From NCBI RefSeq assembly GCF_014360585.1, contig NZ_JACIXG010000001.1:61001-125000 (forward strand): a stretch of 64,000 nt of DNA, read 5' to 3'. Shown in pieces: positions 33,101-39,955 of this stretch (its first letter is position 1; each line of letters begins with the position of its first letter). Under the pieces are notes generated by a model that worked only from the letters and a program-made list of their open reading frames with translations, was not told where the DNA came from and did no database searches. The stretch is from Nocardioides sp. GTDB taxonomy: Bacteria > Actinomycetota > Actinomycetes > Propionibacteriales > Nocardioidaceae. Position numbers and translations under genes: made by a program.

Positions 33101-33334
33101 TACGCCACGACCGCACGCGGCATCGACGTCGGCGTGAGTGTGCCGGGCAACTCTCGGGCCGAGGTCCTCGTGCCTTCACAGTCCGGAGACCAGGTGTTCC
33201 TCGACGGGCGTCCGGTGCCCGCGACGCGTGAGGGCTCCTATCTCGTGGTCCAAGACGTGCCTTCCGGATGCCACGTGATCAGCACGAGCTCCGGCCAGAG
33301 TCCGGAGCTCGAGCGCCTTCGCGCCGTCTGCTGA
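30170..33334 (+). CDS. Secreted GH78 alpha-L-rhamnosidase with inserted lectin-like domain
   Basis: 1054 aa. The signal peptide (1-24, MKLRLAAIVTSALVVLAPVP) is followed by a rhamnosidase N-terminal FnIII-like domain (AYRVQVARIGEG to TYRWRVRTWD). Next comes a concanavalin-like jelly roll (about 145-285, NATIVFRAKDASNYYMWQFR), then Bac_rhamnosid domains and an (alpha/alpha)6 barrel. The catalytic region reads YVDSWTRERDAYEADSYLQ, keeping the acidic residues of the GH78 site in altered context, and IVDWPASERDGYVF is typical. It would release L-rhamnose from polysaccharides or glycosides. An operator and CGGAGG precede the ATG. Confidence 0.88.
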   Translation: MKLRLAAIVTSALVVLAPVPAVAVDGAAATHLTVSQLSSPRDVEDLTSPLLAWHVPFAEQSAYRVQVARIGEGIGAAGVWDSGRVTSSASTNVPYAGPELEPEQTYRWRVRTWDGRGKGSDWSAVSTFTTGPGQEWGQAQPIWLAPARTTTWGDVTIDTTFRIATQNATIVFRAKDASNYYMWQFRGDGVNTFAPHKRVNGTFTQLASVPLPQALVRGTSYRLRIQADGSTIRTWLDDTLIDTRTLTDFTVGTVGFRTGGSERNAWDDLRVTSTSGETLYANDFSATSDFACGAVAGGWLEVGTNANCVYGVESQDWAFLRHEFTLPDKPIAAATFYATASSTAPGRQYVYKAWLNGEFVGLGPTQPIRGEARYDGFDVTAALRPGTDNAIGVLGWTSSDRRFLGRLIVEYADGTHDAIVSGPQWRTRAGANVFPAAGSIGTGYFAAPKENLQSAEWPEGFAEPGFDDSTWRVAAVRPAFDDLRAAPTAKVEQQLRAPVSAVEKAPGHYFIDYGRTWIGGLSMDLDGKAGQVLDLRFGEELSAPQTVRFAMRTGNTYQDKWTLRAGEQHLETWGMRVFRYVEVIGAPTGLGAEDFPALAQVYPFDTDEAIFDSADEGLNRVWALSRDTIEATNHNLYVDSWTRERDAYEADSYLQMMANFFVSSDPTLGNYSLEYLLTDRTWPTEWPMYTILAFHDSWQQTGDTAALARNYATLQDKLPLEWVEPSTGLIRKNSGSNGANSCTDCDIVDWPASERDGYVFRPYNTVINAIGHRSFRDMAEIATALGHDADAATYTAIADRLRNAANGRLWDPAKGAFRDGLNADGTPIQHWAIQASVFATAFGLARGEVAQRAADYIGTRGMACSVYCAAFVLEALYDGDRGDVAHRMLTSTVLRSWLNMIEKGAGATAEAWDTSLKSNMTWSHPWAASPAYNVPQGMFGIEPLVPGYEEFRVRPQPAGVTRAHVTLPTLRGRIGAAYATTARGIDVGVSVPGNSRAEVLVPSQSGDQVFLDGRPVPATREGSYLVVQDVPSGCHVISTSSGQSPELERLRAVC

Positions 33335-33344
33335 ACCCCAAAGG

Positions 33345-33366
33345 CTGTGGCCGGATCCGGCCACAG
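33345..33366. promoter_or_regulatory. 22-bp perfect palindrome between the GH78 genes
   Basis: Perfect palindrome with the core TGGCCGGATCCGGCCA extended by CTG/CAG on each side; it abuts the operator GAAACGTATCAA. It could be a transcribed hairpin attenuating readthrough from the first GH78 gene or a protein site. There is no U-tract. Confidence 0.6.
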
Positions 33367-33377
33367 AAACGTATCAA
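33366..33377 (+). promoter_or_regulatory. LacI-type operator before second GH78 gene
   Basis: GAAACGTATCAA, identical to the core before the first GH78 gene, 16 nt upstream of the ATG and before CGGAGGA. Confidence 0.6.
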
Positions 33378-33393
33378 CTCACTCGGAGGACCC

Positions 33394-36168
33394 ATGAAGC
33401 TCCGTCTGGCCGCGATCGTCACCAGCGCCCTCGTCGTCACCAGCCTTGCGGCGGCCGTGACCCCGACCGGGGCGGCGACCGCGAACACCGCACCTGCCGC
33501 CCCTGCCGCTCTGACCGTCGACGACCTCACCCACCCGCTCAACACGGATCTGACGCCACGGTTCGGCTGGCTGCCTCAGGACAGCGACGCCAACGAGGTG
33601 CAGTCCGCCTACAAGATCGAGGTACGCGACGCTGCCGGCGAGCTCGTCTGGGACTCCGACAAGGTGTCCTCGGCGCAGCAGGCCTACGTCGACTACGCCG
33701 GCGAGACCCTCACACCCGGCAGCCGCTACACGTGGCGGGTCAGGACCTGGGACCGCGGCAAGCTGCCGTCGCGCTGGTCGCCCAGTGCCGCCTTCGAGAC
33801 CGGTCTCGACGACACCGACTGGGGCGGCGCCAGCTGGATCCGGCGCCCACCGGGCACCGCGGAGAACCCGGCCCAGGAGCGCGACGAGTGGACCCTGGCA
33901 CGCACCGAGGTCGAGGTCCCGGCGGGCAAGATCGTCAGCGCCCGCAGCTACCTGTCGGCCAGCCACACCGCCGAGCTCTACCTCGGCGGCGAGCAGGCCG
34001 ACCGGATGAGCAACTTCGGCTACCCGAGCGAGGGCTACTACCAGGCCGCGGACGTCACCGACCTGGTCACACCGGGGGAGACCCTCTCCCTCGGCGTAAA
34101 GCTGCACTGGTTCAGCGGCGGCCAGGGCCGCGCCGCGGGCATCCCCGGCGTACTCCTGAAGCTCGACCTCACCTACGCCGACGGCCAGACGACCACGATC
34201 GTCACCGACGGCTCGTGGAAGGTCCGCCGTGCTCCGTACGTCATCGTCGGCACCCGCAACGGCGAGGGTCTCTGGATCGAGCACCTCGACGGCCAGGCCG
34301 CCCAGGCGATCGGCGACTGGACCGAGCGAGGCTATGACGATTCGCAGTGGTCCGATGCCGTGGTGGTCGGCGCTCACCCGGTGGCGCCGTTCACCCGCCT
34401 CGAAGGCCAGCAGACAAGGCTCGAGGAGACCGTCGTCCGCCCCGAGCGCATGCTCCGAGCCGACGACGGCACCCCGGTCGCCGACTTCGGCACGATCATC
34501 CCGGCCCGACCCGGCGTGCACTTCGAGAACGGTACGGCCGGGCGGCAGGTCATGATCCGGGCCGGCTACGAGCTCGCCGACACCGGCCGGGTCTCGACGA
34601 CCGGCCTCTCGACGCAGAGCACCAACATGTCCTTCCCCTACACCCAGGCCGCGGGGGAGCAGGACTATCTGGCCGTCGGCCACCTGGGCTTCCGCTACCT
34701 CGAGATCCCGGGCGCCGGCGAGGAGATCACCGCCGAGGACGTGACCGCCACGGTCGTCCACTCCGCCTACGACAAGGACGGCGCGGCGACGTTCGAGAGC
34801 TCCGACGCCACCCTCGACGACGTCTGGGACCTGATGGACCGCTCGCTGCGCTACTCGGTCCAGGAGACCTTCGTCGACACCCCGACCCGTGAGCAGGGCC
34901 AGTTCCTGCACGACACCGCCAACATCTCGATCGGCCTGATGTCCTCCCAGCGCGAGCGCGTCGCCTCCCGCCAGGCCATCCGGGAGTTCCTGCTCGGCCA
35001 GGAGCGCTACTGGACCACCGGAAACGACGCCGGCCGCTACAACGCGGTCTACCCCAACGGCGACGGCAAGCGCGACATCCCCGACTTCACCGAGGTCGTC
35101 CCGGACTGGATCTGGCGCTACTACCTCGAGACCGGCGACAAGGCCGTCCTCGAGGACACCTACGACAACCTCACCGCCACCGCCGACTACATCCGTCGCC
35201 ACATCGCCACCAGCGGCCCGACCCAGGGCCTGGTCACCAACCTCTCCGGTGGCTCCGGCCAGTACCGCTACGGCATCGTCGACTGGCCCGCCCACGGCCG
35301 CTTCGGCTACGACATGAGCACCGCCGCCAGGACCACGGTCAACGCCCTCGGCGTCGACGTCCTGCGCAAGGTCGCGCTGGCCGGTGAGGAGCTGGGCCGG
35401 CCGGCCGCCGAGGTCGCCGCGCTGCGCTCCGACGCCGACGCGCTCGCTGCGCGGATGAACCAGAAGCTGCGCAAGACCGACGGGACCTACGTCGACGGCC
35501 TCCTCGCCGACGGCACCCAGTCGGCCCACGCGGGACAGCACGCGACCTCGTACGCGGTCACCTTCGGCATCGCTCCGAAGCAGGACGTCCCCGCGCTCGG
35601 TGAGCGGCTCGCCTCCCAGGGGATGAAGCAGGGGCCGATGACCGCGCACGTGCTGCTCGAGGCCCTGGCCGACGCAGACGCCGGCGACGGCGTGCTGAAC
35701 CTGCTCACCAACGAGGACGACTACGGCTGGGCCGGCTGGCTCGCGAGCGGTGGCACCTTCACCCCCGAGGCCTGGGAGCTCAGCGGCTCGGCCAACAGCG
35801 CCTCCCACGGCTGGGGTTCGCGAGGGATCCTCGACATCACCGAGTCGGTCCTCGGGATCCGCACCACCGCCCCGGGAGCGGCCGAGGTCGAGATCAGCGT
35901 CCCGGCCACCGGCCTGACCCACGCCAAGGGCTCGGTCGCGACGCAGCGTGGCCGGGTCGCGTCCGCCTGGACCCGCGGCGAGGACGGCATCGCCCTCCAG
36001 ACCACGGTCCCGGTCAACGTCACCGCGGTCGTACGCCTCCCCGAAGGCTCCTACCTGGCCACCGGGCCCGGCGGGGCGGCCCCGGAGAGCCTCGGCACCG
36101 AGAACGGCATCACCTCGTACCGGATCGGCTCCGGTGAGTGGACCTTCGAGACCGGGGGACGACCGTGA
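33394..36168 (+). CDS. Secreted GH78 family alpha-L-rhamnosidase
   Basis: 924 aa. The first 44 nt (signal peptide MKLRLAAIVTSALV) are identical to the upstream paralogue, but the mature protein is clearly different. Domains in order are: rhamnosidase N-terminal FnIII-like (YKIEVRDAAGELVWDSDKV), Bac_rhamnosid_N (ARSYLSASHTAELYLGGEQ), a concanavalin-like domain, the six-hairpin barrel, and a C-terminal beta domain. The active-site region FVDTPTREQGQFLHDTANIS lacks the usual acidic spacing of RDERxGWxGD, so specificity or activity may differ. The frame continues open beyond the TGA. The upstream rhamnose operator suggests co-regulation. Confidence 0.87.
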   Translation: MKLRLAAIVTSALVVTSLAAAVTPTGAATANTAPAAPAALTVDDLTHPLNTDLTPRFGWLPQDSDANEVQSAYKIEVRDAAGELVWDSDKVSSAQQAYVDYAGETLTPGSRYTWRVRTWDRGKLPSRWSPSAAFETGLDDTDWGGASWIRRPPGTAENPAQERDEWTLARTEVEVPAGKIVSARSYLSASHTAELYLGGEQADRMSNFGYPSEGYYQAADVTDLVTPGETLSLGVKLHWFSGGQGRAAGIPGVLLKLDLTYADGQTTTIVTDGSWKVRRAPYVIVGTRNGEGLWIEHLDGQAAQAIGDWTERGYDDSQWSDAVVVGAHPVAPFTRLEGQQTRLEETVVRPERMLRADDGTPVADFGTIIPARPGVHFENGTAGRQVMIRAGYELADTGRVSTTGLSTQSTNMSFPYTQAAGEQDYLAVGHLGFRYLEIPGAGEEITAEDVTATVVHSAYDKDGAATFESSDATLDDVWDLMDRSLRYSVQETFVDTPTREQGQFLHDTANISIGLMSSQRERVASRQAIREFLLGQERYWTTGNDAGRYNAVYPNGDGKRDIPDFTEVVPDWIWRYYLETGDKAVLEDTYDNLTATADYIRRHIATSGPTQGLVTNLSGGSGQYRYGIVDWPAHGRFGYDMSTAARTTVNALGVDVLRKVALAGEELGRPAAEVAALRSDADALAARMNQKLRKTDGTYVDGLLADGTQSAHAGQHATSYAVTFGIAPKQDVPALGERLASQGMKQGPMTAHVLLEALADADAGDGVLNLLTNEDDYGWAGWLASGGTFTPEAWELSGSANSASHGWGSRGILDITESVLGIRTTAPGAAEVEISVPATGLTHAKGSVATQRGRVASAWTRGEDGIALQTTVPVNVTAVVRLPEGSYLATGPGGAAPESLGTENGITSYRIGSGEWTFETGGRP

Positions 36169-36369
36169 ACCGGCAGCGCCGGTGACGCGTACGTACGCCT
36201 GATCAACGACACCGGCACCTCGATCAGGGTCTCTCGCCTCGAGGTGAGCAGCGACCGGTTCCGGGCCCGACCAGCGGGCTCGGAATCGGTCGACCCGGAG
36301 ATGGACGTCGACTTCGACTTGCCCTCTACGAATTCCTTCCGCTCCACTGCGGCTGGGAGCGAGCCACGC
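36169..36369 (+). pseudogene. Open in-frame extension after the GH78 stop (possible lost C-terminal domain)
   Basis: Immediately after the TGA of the second GH78 gene the same frame reads TGSAGDAYVRLINDTGTSIR then VSRLEVSSDRF and stays open past 36369. The first 30 residues have a beta-domain-like pattern and codon use like the gene before it. It could be the remnant of a C-terminal domain cut off by a nonsense mutation, or chance. No start codon with a ribosome site is present before it. Confidence 0.35.
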
Positions 36370-37122
36370 TCAGCCGAAGAGCGGACCGAGCGCGGCCCGG
36401 GCGAGCAGGAACCCGACGATGCCAACCGCCCACGCCGTCGCGCTCGCGGCGTGCTTGACCAGCCAGGCATCGAGGATGGCCAGCGGTCGCTCCACCAGCG
36501 GAGCGGCGAAGACGCGGGCGGCGGTGAGCAAGAGCGCCGGAGCGATCATCACGGCGCAGTAGCCGACCACCCACAGCCCCGACACCGGCCAGCCCGGCCC
36601 CTGGGTCCCGATGATCCCGATCGCAGCGAGATAGGGGAGCATCGAGGCCGCCTCGACCAGCCCGGCGAGCACCGCAAGCCCCGCGAGCGCAGAGGCCGAG
36701 CCGGACTCCGAGGCGACCGCCCGCTCGCGCCAGCGGAGCAGGCGGGCCGGGACCTGCGGCTCGTCGGTTCTCCCCTTCCCCGACCTGGGCGGATCCAGCT
36801 TGAAGCTCCAAGCGAACAGTGCGACCCCCACGAGCAGCTGCCCCCACAGGAACGGTCGCGAGCTGCTCACGCCTGCGAGCGTGTCGGCGACGGCCGAGCC
36901 GCCCAGCAGGATCGCGATGCCGAGGAGCGCGTAGAACCCGGCGATCGCGCCCAGGTAGACCAGGATCCGGCCCGGCCGCACCCGGCCGGGCGCCATCAGC
37001 AGCCACACCGGGATCAGCAGCGTGCCGAAGCTGGTCGAGTCGATCAGCGCCAGCACCGCCAGGGCGACGTACGTCGCGGTGCCACCGAGGTCGCCGGTCA
37101 GTGGGCCGAGATCGATGTCCAT
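36370..37122 (-). CDS. GAP family integral membrane protein
   Basis: 250 aa with about six hydrophobic segments, resembling the GAP / Sap (sulfolipid-1-addressing protein) family of actinobacteria. Features are the N-terminal LAVLALIDSTSFGTLLIPVWLLM, a central charged loop (DPPRSGKGRTDEPQVPARLL) and the conserved VEAASMLPYLAAIGII. Members are linked to export of lipids to the cell surface in mycobacteria; the role here is unknown. It is divergent from the sensor kinase with a 119-nt shared promoter region. Confidence 0.75.
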   Translation of the reverse strand: MDIDLGPLTGDLGGTATYVALAVLALIDSTSFGTLLIPVWLLMAPGRVRPGRILVYLGAIAGFYALLGIAILLGGSAVADTLAGVSSSRPFLWGQLLVGVALFAWSFKLDPPRSGKGRTDEPQVPARLLRWRERAVASESGSASALAGLAVLAGLVEAASMLPYLAAIGIIGTQGPGWPVSGLWVVGYCAVMIAPALLLTAARVFAAPLVERPLAILDAWLVKHAASATAWAVGIVGFLLARAALGPLFG

Positions 37123-37241
37123 GCCCCTGAGGTTCGCGCACCGCCCGCGTCGCGCGCGTCGGCCGAACCGGTGATCCTTCCGCGCGGGGATACATCCTTC
37201 GGATGACCCCGGGGACGCGGCGTACGTGCTGAGATGGTGTC

Positions 37242-38546
37242 GTGGACCGCCCGACCGTGCTGCAGCAGCTGCCCGCGGCGCTTCTCGGCGGTGGCACGAG
37301 CCTGCGCGCCGGGGACCGCCGGCTGGCCTGGGTCGACGCCGTGGTCGTCCTCCTCGCCGGTCTCGCGCTGCACGCCCTGGGGCAGGTCGGGGGCGTACGC
37401 GGCCTGCACCCCTTCGGCATCGACCTGGACAGCATGCCGACCTGGTGGCACCTCGTCCCGCTGACTCTCGCGGCCGGGGCGCTCGTGCTCAAGCGGCGCC
37501 GACCGCTCGCGGTCCTGGCCGTCGTCGCGCTGTGCTTCGGGGGAGACGTGCTGGTCGGGGGCAGCGTCGCGATGATCGTGGCGCTCTGGGACGCGCTCTT
37601 CGCCGCCCAGCTGTACGGCTCGCCGGTGGCACGACGCATCAGCACCGTGACCGTCGGGATGGCCATCGCGGCCGCGGTCGTCGCCTCCGCCGCGGCCACC
37701 TCCGACCCCCGCACCCCCGCCGTGCTCGCGCTCACCCTCTTCGCGATCGTCGTCACTCCGATGTGGTGGGGCAGCAACGTACGCCAGGGCAGCGAGCTCG
37801 CCGACGCCGCCGATGACAGGGCCCGGCTCGAACGGGAACGCAGCGCCGCGCTGCTGCGCCTGGCCGAGGCCGAACGGCACGACGCGGTCCGCGCCGAGCG
37901 CTCCGCGGTTGCCCGGGACCTGCACGACGTCGTCGCCTCGCACCTGTCCGCCATCGCGCTGACCTCGGGTGCGGCGCTGGCCGGTGAGCGTGACCCGGAG
38001 CGGGACCGGGCGGCGTTGCGGTTGGTACGGGCGGAGAGCCTGGCCTCGCTGAACGACATGCAGGCGATGATCCGTGTCCTGCGCTCCGACGGCCATCCCG
38101 GCGACGCCGAGGAGCTCACCGCTGCCTCTCGTGCCGCCAACCTCGGCCCGGTCCTGGAGCAGGCGCGCCTGGCAGGTCTGCCGCTACGGGTCGAGGACCC
38201 CGCCGGGCTTCTCGACGGCGCCGATCTCGCGCTGCCGGTCGCGGTCGACCACGCCGTCTACCGGATCGTGCGCGAGTCATTGACCAACGTGCTCAAGCAC
38301 GGCGGCGGCACCACGACGCTCCGACTGACTCCGGGAGACGCCCTCGAGATCGAGGTGACCGATGCCGGTGGCGCGAAGGAGCCCGAGGCCGGGACCGGCA
38401 CCGGTCTGGTGTCGATGCGCGAACGTGCCGAAGCGCTCGGCGGCACGTTCGAGGCGGGCCCTCACGGCCCCGGCTGGCGGGTCCGAGCGATCCTGCCGCT
38501 ACCGGCGTACGCCGGTGGCCCAACGGACGGAGGAGCGAGCGCATGA
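37242..38546 (+). CDS. Two-component sensor histidine kinase (NarL-type partner)
   Basis: 434 aa. Four to five N-terminal membrane segments (WVDAVVVLLAGLALHALG to TPAVLALTLFAIVVTPMWW) lead to a coiled coil. HisKA_3 follows with the phospho-acceptor His in AVARDLHDVVASHLSAIALT, then a HATPase_c domain (IVRESLTNVLKHGGG; GTGTGLVSMRERAEALGG). It has no periplasmic sensor domain, so it probably senses a membrane signal. GTG start. The stop overlaps the response regulator by ATGA, so kinase and regulator are coupled. Confidence 0.9.
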   Translation: MDRPTVLQQLPAALLGGGTSLRAGDRRLAWVDAVVVLLAGLALHALGQVGGVRGLHPFGIDLDSMPTWWHLVPLTLAAGALVLKRRRPLAVLAVVALCFGGDVLVGGSVAMIVALWDALFAAQLYGSPVARRISTVTVGMAIAAAVVASAAATSDPRTPAVLALTLFAIVVTPMWWGSNVRQGSELADAADDRARLERERSAALLRLAEAERHDAVRAERSAVARDLHDVVASHLSAIALTSGAALAGERDPERDRAALRLVRAESLASLNDMQAMIRVLRSDGHPGDAEELTAASRAANLGPVLEQARLAGLPLRVEDPAGLLDGADLALPVAVDHAVYRIVRESLTNVLKHGGGTTTLRLTPGDALEIEVTDAGGAKEPEAGTGTGLVSMRERAEALGGTFEAGPHGPGWRVRAILPLPAYAGGPTDGGASA

Positions 38547-39196
38547 TCCGGGTCCTGCTCGCCGACGACCACGCCGCCATCCGCGCGGGCCTGCGCATGC
38601 TGCTCGCCACCGCCGGCGACATCGAGGTGGTGGGGGAGGCGGCCGACGGCGCGACGGCGGTCGCCAACGCGAGAGCTCTGCGCCCCGATGTCGTGCTGAT
38701 GGACGTACGCATGCCCGGCACCGACGGCGTGACCGCGACCAGGCAGGTCGTGGACGAGGGGCTCGCCGACGTACTCGTGCTCACCACCTTCGACCTGGAC
38801 GAGTACGTCTTCGGAGCCCTCCGCGCCGGCGCGGCGGGGTTCCTGCTCAAGTCGGCAGAGGCGTCCGACCTGGTCGACGCGGTCCGCCACGTCGCTGCGG
38901 GCGATGGCGTGGTCGCCCCGGAGGTGACCCGCCGGGTGCTCGCCGAGCTCGCCGGCGCGCCGGACCGATCCGGCCCGGCGGCCACACCCGGCGCACCGCT
39001 TCCCGCTGACCTCACGCCCCGGGAGAGGGACGTGCTCGCGGCCCTGGGGCAGGGCCTGTCCAACGCCGACATCGCCCAGCGGCTGGTGATCTCCGAGGCG
39101 ACCACGAAGACCCACGTGTCCCGTGTCCTGACGAAGCTCGGGGTCGCCTCGCGGGTCCAGGCGGCGATCGTCGCCCGTGAGGCGGGCATCGTCTGA
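38543..39196 (+). CDS. NarL/FixJ family response regulator
   Basis: 217 aa. Receiver domain: MIRVLLADDHAAIRAGLRML, phospho-acceptor Asp in VVLMDVRMPGTDG, Thr/Lys switch residues in VLTTFD and FLLKSAE. C-terminal LuxR-type HTH: LTPRERDVLAALGQGLSNAD then EATTKTHVSRVLTKL. It is partner of the overlapping kinase. Targets are unknown; the divergent GAP-family gene is the nearest candidate. Confidence 0.92.
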   Translation: MIRVLLADDHAAIRAGLRMLLATAGDIEVVGEAADGATAVANARALRPDVVLMDVRMPGTDGVTATRQVVDEGLADVLVLTTFDLDEYVFGALRAGAAGFLLKSAEASDLVDAVRHVAAGDGVVAPEVTRRVLAELAGAPDRSGPAATPGAPLPADLTPRERDVLAALGQGLSNADIAQRLVISEATTKTHVSRVLTKLGVASRVQAAIVAREAGIV

Positions 39197-39318
39197 GACG
39201 CGCTCATCACCGGAGCTGATCTCCCAGAGTTCACCGGTTCGTGACCTTCGGGCTCCCCCATCCGGGCGACCCATGTAGCAGGATTACCGGGGTCCGTAAC
39301 GCACACTCAGGAGGATTC

Positions 39319-39744
39319 ATGTCCGGGAAGAACCGCTCCGTGCTCACGATGATCAAGCTGCTCCTCGCAGCTCTCGTCGCCACCACCGGCCTGCTCGCCG
39401 GCAGCGTCGCGCTGGCGCCCGCCGCTCAGGCCGACTGGTACGAGAGCTGCACCCACAAGGGCTGCGCCGAGGCCCTCGAGTCCAACCGGGTCTGGGCCTC
39501 GCTCGGCTACCCGTCCAACCGGGGCTGGCACACCTGGCCGCCGACCGGGACATGCAACTTCTCCGGCGGCACGTACCGGAACTACGAGGGCGAGCTGCCC
39601 TCTGGCCACGCTTACCTCGAGTTCGACGTGACCCCCCGCGAGTGTGGCGCGCAGCGCCAGTCCTACCGGCTCGTGGTGGACACCACAACGCGTGATGTCT
39701 ACTTCACCCCCGACCACTACAGCACCTTCTACCGTCTGGTCTGA
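39319..39744 (+). CDS. Secreted guanyl-specific ribonuclease (barnase/RNase Sa family)
   Basis: 141 aa. A signal peptide (to about residue 39, ending APAAQA) is followed by a microbial RNase domain. The family catalytic set is visible: general base Glu in HAYLEFDVTP, Arg in QRQSYRLVVD, and general acid His in YFTPDHYSTFYRLV at the extreme C-terminus. NYEGELP matches the guanine-binding region. Two Cys pairs suggest disulfides. AGGAGG lies 4 nt before the ATG, which is preferred over an upstream start. No barstar-like inhibitor gene is next to it. Confidence 0.87.
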   Translation: MSGKNRSVLTMIKLLLAALVATTGLLAGSVALAPAAQADWYESCTHKGCAEALESNRVWASLGYPSNRGWHTWPPTGTCNFSGGTYRNYEGELPSGHAYLEFDVTPRECGAQRQSYRLVVDTTTRDVYFTPDHYSTFYRLV

Positions 39745-39755
39745 ATCCTCGGGTA

Positions 39756-39811
39756 AACGGGCCTCTGACCTGGGCAGACACGGCGTCGCCGGCCCAGGTC
39801 AGCGGCCCGTT
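39756..39811 (+). terminator. Large stem-loop after the ribonuclease gene
   Basis: Arms 39756-39775 and 39792-39811 pair at 19 of 20 positions (outer AACGGGCC/GGCCCGTT, inner GACCTGGGC/GCCCAGGTC) with a 16-nt loop, starting 11 nt after the stop codon. It is a very stable hairpin; only a short TTCGT follows, so it may be a GC-type terminator. Confidence 0.7.
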
Positions 39812-39955
39812 CGTACGTCCGCGGAACCCTGAGGCCAGGCTGTGACCAGGCTGTGGGCCGGCTGAGACACCCCGGAAACCGGGTCGAGGATCGCGAAGTG
39901 CCTGGGAGCCGGCCATACTCTAGGAACGCTTGTGACCGTGGGGGAAGGGAACATC

